11,665 nt of DNA from Methanobacteriota archaeon (GTDB lineage Archaea; Thermoplasmatota; Thermoplasmata; RBG-16-68-12; EA-27), in assembly GCA_016207545.1 (NCBI GenBank), contig JACQPO010000063.1, forward strand, positions 1-11,665, given 5' to 3'. The position numbers and the translations under genes were made by a program. Position 1 is the stretch's first letter. Each line of letters opens with the position of its first letter. Under the pieces are notes generated by a model, which saw only the letters and a list, made by a program, of their open reading frames with translations, was not told the DNA's origin and searched no databases. Shown here piece after piece: positions 7,651 through 11,665 of this stretch.

Positions 7651-7692
7651 TGGAGAATGGTTATATAAGGCAGTGATTTCCGGAAGCCTAGA
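7651..7692 (+). promoter_or_regulatory. Archaeal TATA-box promoter of the nuo operon, near-leaderless
   Basis: TTATATAA at 7661-7668 is a close match to the archaeal TATA consensus, preceded by the purine-rich GGAGAATGG where a BRE would lie. The usual distance of about 26 bases from TATA centre to transcription start predicts a start around 7690, within a few bases of the nuoA ATG at 7693. No Shine-Dalgarno motif precedes nuoA. This fits a leaderless transcript, common for first genes of archaeal operons. Confidence 0.8.
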
Positions 7693-8067
7693 ATGGCGAC
7701 GGACCTCCTGGCGCGATACCTGCCCGTCGCGCTCTTCGCGATTTTTGCCCTGCTATTTCCCGTGGGGACGTTCCTCGCCACGCGGTTCATCCGCCGGGAC
7801 AACCCGACGCCCCTGAAGGACCTCACGTACGAGTGCGGGGAGGTGCCGGAGGGCGAGGCGATGATCCAGTTCCACTTTCAGTACTACGTATTCGCGATCA
7901 TCTTTGTCGTCTTCGATGTGGCGGCGATCTTCCTCCTCCTGTGGGCCCTCTCCTTCGACGCGACGCGGGCGACCCAGGTCGGCTTCGCGGCCATCGTGCT
8001 GTTCGTCGCCATCATGTTCGCGGCGACGAACTACGCCCTCAAGAAGGAGGAGGTCCTCTACATATGA
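7693..8067 (+). CDS. nuoA: NADH-quinone oxidoreductase-like subunit A (NuoA)
   Basis: 124 residues with three hydrophobic segments (about 8-31, 62-87, 96-115). The family core is clear: LTYECGEVPEGEAM, then IQFHFQYYVFAIIFVVFDVA. The Cys in YECG lies in the loop near the quinone channel of complex I, and the FDVA segment is in the conserved second helix. It is a small membrane subunit at the junction of the peripheral arm and the proton-pumping arm. It is the first gene of the operon and appears leaderless. In nearly all nuo operons nuoB follows, but here nuoC starts 15 bases after the stop. Confidence 0.95.
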   Translation: MATDLLARYLPVALFAIFALLFPVGTFLATRFIRRDNPTPLKDLTYECGEVPEGEAMIQFHFQYYVFAIIFVVFDVAAIFLLLWALSFDATRATQVGFAAIVLFVAIMFAATNYALKKEEVLYI

Positions 8068-8082
8068 GGTGGGGGGACTCCC

Positions 8083-8574
8083 GTGGCGGTTGAGGGCGAG
8101 ACCCTCGCCCGGCTCAAGGAGCGATTCGGGGAGGAGACGTTCCGGGAAACGGGGATCGTCCGTGACCGTCTCGTGAAGATTGCGATCGACCGGAAGGACT
8201 TGTTCGCGGTGTGCAAGTTCCTGAAGGAAGAGCTGAACGTCGAGCACCTCACGTGCGTCACCGCCGTCGACTGGCGGGACCGCTTCGAGTCCGTGTACCA
8301 TCTGACGAGCTGGTCGCGGAACTTCATGGTCCAAATCAACGCGCAGATCCCACACGACGACCCGCACATCGACAGCCTCGTGCCCCTGTGGAACGGGGCG
8401 AGCGTGCACGAGCGCGAGGCGTACGACCTCATGGGCATCGTGTACGACGGCCACCCGAAGCTCGAGCGGATCCTGCTCCCGAAGGACTACGGATTCCACC
8501 CGCTCCGGAAGGAGTTCCCCCAGGAGGTCGACCGGCAATACGTCTCCCGCCGCAAGATCGGAGGTGGCGGCTGA
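8083..8574 (+). CDS. nuoC: NADH-quinone oxidoreductase-like subunit C (NuoC, 30-kDa subunit)
   Basis: 163 residues of the respiratory-chain 30-kDa subunit family, a soluble peripheral-arm subunit that packs against NuoD. The signature HEREAYDLMGIVYDGHPKLE (about 107-126) and RILLPKDYGFHPLRKEFP are both present. The start is GTG at 8083 with a G-rich stretch (GAGGTGGGGGG) a few bases upstream. It is a separate gene, not fused to nuoD. The stop codon overlaps the nuoD ATG by one base (TGATG), implying coupled translation. Confidence 0.94.
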   Translation: MAVEGETLARLKERFGEETFRETGIVRDRLVKIAIDRKDLFAVCKFLKEELNVEHLTCVTAVDWRDRFESVYHLTSWSRNFMVQINAQIPHDDPHIDSLVPLWNGASVHEREAYDLMGIVYDGHPKLERILLPKDYGFHPLRKEFPQEVDRQYVSRRKIGGGG

Positions 8575-9653
8575 TGGCGGAGATGTGGATCAACATGGGG
8601 CCCCAGCACCCCATGACCCACGGGCTGTGGAACCTCCGCATCAAGGTGGACGGGGAGACGATCGTCGACGCGGAGCCGGAGATCGGATACCTCCACCGCG
8701 GGTACGAGAAGATCATGGAGGTCCGCGAGTTCCAGAAGAACGTCGTCCTCACGGACCGCCTGTGCTACGTGTCGTCGATCACGTGGTCCCACTGCTACTG
8801 CCTCGCATGCGAGGAGCTCATGGACATCGAGGCTCCGCCGCGCGGGCAATACCTCCGCGTCATCACGAACGAGCTGCAAAGGATTGCGTCGCACTTGATG
8901 TGGCTCGCCGCCTACGGTCCGGACCTTGGCCTGCTCACGGCCCTCCTGTGGGCGCTCCGGGAGCGGGAGTTGTTCCTCGACCTCCTGCAGCTCATCACGG
9001 GCGCGCGGATGAACCAGAACTTCCCGCGCATCGGCGGCGTGCGGAACGACATGCCGTCGGACTTCGGCAAGTACTGCCGCAAGATCATCGCCCACTTCCG
9101 GAAGAAGCTCGAGGAACACGAGGCGCTCTTCGAGCAGAGCAAGATCTTCCAGATGCGCACCATCGGGGTGGGGAAGATCAGCCGGCAGGAGGCGGTGGAC
9201 TTCGGGGTCACGGGGCCGAACTTGCGGGCCACGGGCGCGAACCTCGACCTCCGGAAGCTCGACCCGTACGACGCCTACCCGGACCTGAACTTCGAGCCGA
9301 TCGTGGCGTACGAGGGCGACTCCTACGCCCGGTACAAGGTCCGGATGGAGGAGATGAAGCTCAGCTGCGACTTGATCGAGCAGGCGCTCGACCGGATTCC
9401 GGATGGACCGTACCGGGTAAAGCCGCCGCGACGCGCGGAGGGGGAGGCGTTCCGGCGCACGGAGGACTCGCGAGGGGAGGCGCTCTTCTACGTGATCGGG
9501 GACGGGGATGACCGTCCGTACCGCGTGAAGATCCGTAGCCCCGTGTTCTCGAACATCTTCGCCGCGCCGATCATGATGCGGGGCAACAAGCTCGCCGACG
9601 TCGTCGCGATCATGGGAAGCATCGACGTCTGCGTGGGGGAAATGGACAAGTGA
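8574..9653 (+). CDS. nuoD: NADH-quinone oxidoreductase-like subunit D (NuoD, 49-kDa subunit)
   Basis: 359 residues. GPQHPMTHG (9-17) contains the His of the quinone-site loop, DRLCYVSS (61-68) contains the quinone-site Tyr65, and IGGVRNDMP, ALRERE and the C-terminal ADVVAIMGSIDVCVGEMDK are all family hallmarks, so quinone binding is expected. The frame is open further upstream, but the ATG at 8574 has GGAGGT eight bases ahead and starts right at the conserved domain. Oddities: the region around residues 276-301 appears shorter than in Thermus Nqo4, lacking the usual helix with HFK and part of the following loop. Position 64 is Cys where Thermus has Asp, and Cys 74, 76 and 79 crowd the next helix. 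The gene overlaps nuoH by four bases. Related hydrogenase large subunits are excluded, because the N-terminal motif is GPQHP and no NiFe CxxC pairs are seen. Confidence 0.95.
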   Translation: MAEMWINMGPQHPMTHGLWNLRIKVDGETIVDAEPEIGYLHRGYEKIMEVREFQKNVVLTDRLCYVSSITWSHCYCLACEELMDIEAPPRGQYLRVITNELQRIASHLMWLAAYGPDLGLLTALLWALRERELFLDLLQLITGARMNQNFPRIGGVRNDMPSDFGKYCRKIIAHFRKKLEEHEALFEQSKIFQMRTIGVGKISRQEAVDFGVTGPNLRATGANLDLRKLDPYDAYPDLNFEPIVAYEGDSYARYKVRMEEMKLSCDLIEQALDRIPDGPYRVKPPRRAEGEAFRRTEDSRGEALFYVIGDGDDRPYRVKIRSPVFSNIFAAPIMMRGNKLADVVAIMGSIDVCVGEMDK

Positions 9654-10984
9654 GCGGCCACCTCATCGACCTCTACGGTTGGTCCGGCGCCCTCGCCTCG
9701 TTCGTCCTGTGGCTACTCAGCCTGCCCTTCGAACTCTTGAACTGGATCGCCCTGCAGACTGGTGCCCAGAAGCCGGGACCCCTCGTCGGCTTCATCGACT
9801 GGCTCGCGGGCCCGGACCTCACCGCGCTCGTCGCCCTCATCGTCGCGATCACGATTGTCCTGCTGTGGGCGACCGCGTTCCACCTACTCATCATCATGTG
9901 GATCGAGCGCAAGATGTACTCCCGCCTGCAGGACCGGCGGGGCATCATGATTGGCCTGGGCAGCGTCGAAATCCTGCGGAACACGATCGGTCGCATCCCG
10001 ATCCTCGGCGCGCCGTTCCGCCGGCCGAGCCACTTGGGCACCGGGTTCCTGCAGACCGTCGCGGACGGGGTGAAGCTGTTCCAGAAGGAGGTCATCACGC
10101 CGGAGAAGGCGGACAAGTGGATGTTCCACACCGCCCCGGTCATCATCGCGGCCTCCACGCTCCTCCTGTTCGTCGCGATTCCGTGGTCCGATGGCTTCTG
10201 GCTCATGGGCTCGATCGAGAACGGGAGGCCTGTGAACCCATTGGGCATCCTGTTCATCTTGGCGGCGTTCTCCATCGCCCCGCTCGGCATCCTCATCGCC
10301 GGCTGGGCGTCGAACAACAAGTACACCCTGATTGGCGGGATGCGTGCGGCCGCGCAGCTCATGAGCTACGAAATCCCGATGCTCCTGTGCATCATCGCCC
10401 TCGTCGTCTTCGCGGGGACCTTGGACCCGTTCGAGCTCGTCCGCAAGCAGACGGCCCCGTTCTCCCTTGGCCCCGTGCAGATTTCGTTCCTGCCGAACTG
10501 GTACGTGTTCAACCCGTTCCTTTGGATCGCATTCGTCGTCGTCTTCGTGACCGTGATCGCCGAAGCGGAGCGCATCCCGTTCGACATCCCCGAGGCGGAG
10601 GCGGAACTCGTCGAAGGGTGGACGACGGAGTACAGCGGCATGCGGTTCGGGATCGTGTTCGGGTTCAAGTGGCTCCGCGCGCTCGCGGGCGCGGCCCTCA
10701 TCTCGATCCTGTTCCTCGGCGGCTGGTCCGGCCCCGTGTTCGCGACGTTCATGGTGCCGAACATGGCTGCGGCCGGACAGATGTACCCCGTTCCGATCCT
10801 CCCGCAGGAGTTCTGGTTCACGCTCCGCATCTACCTGATCTTCGTCGTGTTCGTGTGGATCGGCTGGTCCGTGCCGCGCGTTCGGATCGACCAGATCCTG
10901 AACATTGGCTGGAAGCGGCTCGTCCCGCTGTCCCTCCTGTCGATTCTGTTGGCGGCGCTGGCACGGGGTGCGTGGTGGTCCTGA
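9650..10984 (+). CDS. nuoH: NADH-quinone oxidoreductase-like subunit H (NuoH), enlarged
   Basis: 444 residues, against a usual 320-350. It is the membrane subunit linking the quinone chamber to the ion-pumping arm. Family motifs: IERKMYSRLQDRRG (85-98), FLQTVADGVKLFQKE (133-147), GGMRAAAQLMSYEIPM (229-244) and AEAERIPFDIPEAEAELVEG (304-323). The extra length comes from an N-terminal extension of about 60 residues that includes an additional hydrophobic segment (13-37), and from about 25 residues inserted at 105-130, where the canonical protein has the short PNRVGP loop. The start is GTG at 9650, overlapping the nuoD stop by four bases. The next gene is nuoJ; nuoI, normally found here, is absent. 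Confidence 0.94.
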   Translation: MSGHLIDLYGWSGALASFVLWLLSLPFELLNWIALQTGAQKPGPLVGFIDWLAGPDLTALVALIVAITIVLLWATAFHLLIIMWIERKMYSRLQDRRGIMIGLGSVEILRNTIGRIPILGAPFRRPSHLGTGFLQTVADGVKLFQKEVITPEKADKWMFHTAPVIIAASTLLLFVAIPWSDGFWLMGSIENGRPVNPLGILFILAAFSIAPLGILIAGWASNNKYTLIGGMRAAAQLMSYEIPMLLCIIALVVFAGTLDPFELVRKQTAPFSLGPVQISFLPNWYVFNPFLWIAFVVVFVTVIAEAERIPFDIPEAEAELVEGWTTEYSGMRFGIVFGFKWLRALAGAALISILFLGGWSGPVFATFMVPNMAAAGQMYPVPILPQEFWFTLRIYLIFVVFVWIGWSVPRVRIDQILNIGWKRLVPLSLLSILLAALARGAWWS

Positions 10985-11021
10985 CGCAATGGTTATCAAC
11001 TCGCCGGATGTGCCCGGCGCG

Positions 11022-11026
11022 GGAGG
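11022..11026 (+). promoter_or_regulatory. Shine-Dalgarno motif deciding the first nuoJ start
   Basis: GGAGG lies seven bases before the ATG at 11034. It favours that start over the in-frame ATG at 10989, which has no such motif. Confidence 0.65.
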
Positions 11027-11033
11027 CCGGCCC

Positions 11034-11306
11034 ATGGTAGACGGGGAGCTCGTCGCCTTCGTCATCCTTTCTGCGATCGAGGTCGCCTCCGCGATCATGG
11101 TCGTGACCGCGAAGAAGCTCGTCCACAACGTGTTCTGGCTCGCGATGACCCTCATCACGATCGGCGGGATTTACCTCCTCTTCCGCGCGGAGCTGATCGC
11201 GCTCATCCAGATCATCGTCTACGCGGGCGCCGTGCCCGTCCTCTTCCTGTTCGGCATCATGCTCACCCGTCGCAAGATCATGGAGGAGCCGCATGAGTCC
11301 GAGTGA
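11034..11306 (+). CDS. nuoJ1: NuoJ N-terminal half (split NADH-quinone oxidoreductase-like subunit J)
   Basis: 90 residues with three hydrophobic helices. LITIGGIYLLFRAELIALIQ followed by IIVYAGAVPVLFLFGIML is the conserved third-helix region of NuoJ, which carries the pi-bulge and the quinone-to-pump coupling element of complex I. It stops just after these helices (MLTRRKIMEEPHESE), so it is half of a normal NuoJ. The second half follows with a 14-base overlap. The split looks real rather than a frameshift: the downstream gene has its own ATG and GGAGG, and haloarchaea are known to have the same nuoJ1/nuoJ2 arrangement. The alternative start at 10989 would add 15 residues. Confidence 0.9.
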   Translation: MVDGELVAFVILSAIEVASAIMVVTAKKLVHNVFWLAMTLITIGGIYLLFRAELIALIQIIVYAGAVPVLFLFGIMLTRRKIMEEPHESE

Positions 11307-11607
11307 CCGGTGGACCCGCTTCGCGCGCTGGGTCTCCGGTCCGCGGGGCCTGATGGTGTTCGCGGTCTCCCTGCTGTTCGCGGTCATGACGGCGTCGTTC
11401 GTGAACATCCCGTGGCCGTCGCCGCCGCCGGATTGCGGTGGGGCCCTGTGCGAGATCCAGGTCGTCGAGGGGCCGACGGAGCAGTCGATCTCGAAGACCC
11501 TGTTCGGCCCCTACGCAATCCTCGTCATCCTCATCGCGCTCGTCTTGGCGGTATGCATGATTGGCGGCGTGTACCTCGCGAAGGCGGAGGGAGGTGGGCG
11601 CCCGTGA
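11293..11607 (+). CDS. nuoJ2: NuoJ C-terminal half (split NADH-quinone oxidoreductase-like subunit J)
   Basis: 104 residues with two hydrophobic segments (about 19-38 and 70-95) separated by a Pro-rich loop containing two cysteines (PPPDCGGALC). LFGPYAILVILIALVLAVCM resembles the last helices of NuoJ, where the Y/E region is followed by the GAVVLA-like end (here IGGVYLAKAEGG). The sequence alone is weakly conserved, so the call leans on position directly after the N-terminal half and before nuoK. The start ATG has GGAGG six bases upstream. The stop overlaps the nuoK GTG by four bases. Confidence 0.82.
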   Translation: MSPSDRWTRFARWVSGPRGLMVFAVSLLFAVMTASFVNIPWPSPPPDCGGALCEIQVVEGPTEQSISKTLFGPYAILVILIALVLAVCMIGGVYLAKAEGGGRP

Positions 11608-11665
11608 TTCCCCTAGCATGGGAGCTCATCCTGTCCACCTTGTTGTTCATCATCGGCGTCTACGG
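11604..11665 (+). CDS. nuoK: NADH-quinone oxidoreductase-like subunit K (NuoK), N-terminal fragment cut by window edge
   Basis: Only 20 codons are visible: a GTG start, then IPLAWELILSTLLFIIGVY and a following partial Gly codon. The LLFIIGVYG pattern matches the first helix of NuoK, an antiporter-like small subunit, and the position after nuoJ is the usual one. GGAGGT lies eight bases ahead of the GTG, and the start overlaps the nuoJ2 stop. Because so little is seen, the call rests on order plus this short motif. Confidence 0.8.
   Translation, partial: MIPLAWELILSTLLFIIGVY

Larger units (their letters stand above)
7275..7692. other. Divergent intergenic region without a convincing gene
   Basis: About 420 bases between the two divergent operons. 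Small open frames here have no family-like features and are read as chance in GC-rich DNA. The region holds GC-rich hairpins: at 7341-7362 GGGA/TCCC stacked on GGGC/GCCC with loop GAGC, and at 7382-7397 GCGTCG/CGACGC with loop TAGG. A short palindrome, GTGGGA-TT-TCCCAC, lies at 7575-7588. TGGGATT occurs twice, at 7561 and 7576. No tRNA, CRISPR or rRNA signature was seen. Confidence 0.6.

Noticed and set aside
7437..7676. 79-residue plus-strand frame in the intergenic region
   Set aside because: No Shine-Dalgarno motif or promoter, no recognisable family, and it runs across the nuo TATA box.
8068..8082. Possible hidden or degraded nuoB between nuoA and nuoC
   Set aside because: Only 15 bases separate the genes, and no NuoB-like cysteine motif is found on either strand nearby.
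9884..11158. 424-residue minus-strand open frame opposite nuoH
   Set aside because: Very rich in Glu/Arg/Asp with no fold-like pattern, and spans two real genes and their boundary on the other strand.

Overview
The window reads as chromosomal DNA from a GC-rich archaeon, most likely of the Euryarchaeota/Thermoplasmatota side. The grounds are a canonical archaeal TATA box placed for leaderless transcription of the first nuo gene, strong Shine-Dalgarno motifs ahead of internal operon genes, and a NADH-dehydrogenase-like (complex I) cluster with nuoJ split in two, a layout known from haloarchaea. The lineage is an inference; no taxonomic marker gene is present.

Left part (1-7211, all minus strand, read right to left): an apparent six-gene operon for a membrane-anchored molybdenum respiratory enzyme. 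The order is a Tat-exported molybdopterin catalytic subunit, a four-cluster Fe-S subunit, a NrfD/HybB-type membrane anchor, a TorD-type chaperone, an unusual 482-residue polyferredoxin with an MvhD-like central section, and a single-domain sulfite-oxidase-fold protein cut by the window edge. The first five genes overlap or are within a few bases of each other, so they are probably co-transcribed and translationally coupled. The substrate of the enzyme cannot be read from the sequence; a sulfur or arsenic oxyanion is plausible for the family.

Middle (7212-7692): the divergent control region. It holds a strong TATA element for the rightward nuo operon, weaker promoter candidates for the leftward operon, a perfect inverted repeat in the leader of the molybdoenzyme gene, and several GC-rich hairpins, but no convincing gene.

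Right part (7693-11665, all plus strand): a tight operon nuoA-nuoC-nuoD-nuoH-nuoJ(N)-nuoJ(C)-nuoK (the last partial). No nuoEFG is present, as is usual in archaea. More strikingly, nuoB and nuoI, normally between A/C and H/J, are absent: only 15 bases separate nuoA from nuoC, and nuoH is followed directly by nuoJ. NuoD looks shortened near its C-terminus and NuoH carries an extra stretch in its first cytoplasmic loop.

Together the two operons would form a membrane electron-transfer module sharing a quinone pool. The complex-I-like machine pumps ions while exchanging electrons with quinone through NuoD/NuoH, and the molybdoenzyme exchanges electrons with quinone through its NrfD anchor. The missing Fe-S subunits of complex I, and the multi-cluster polyferredoxin beside the molybdoenzyme, are the points most worth following up.
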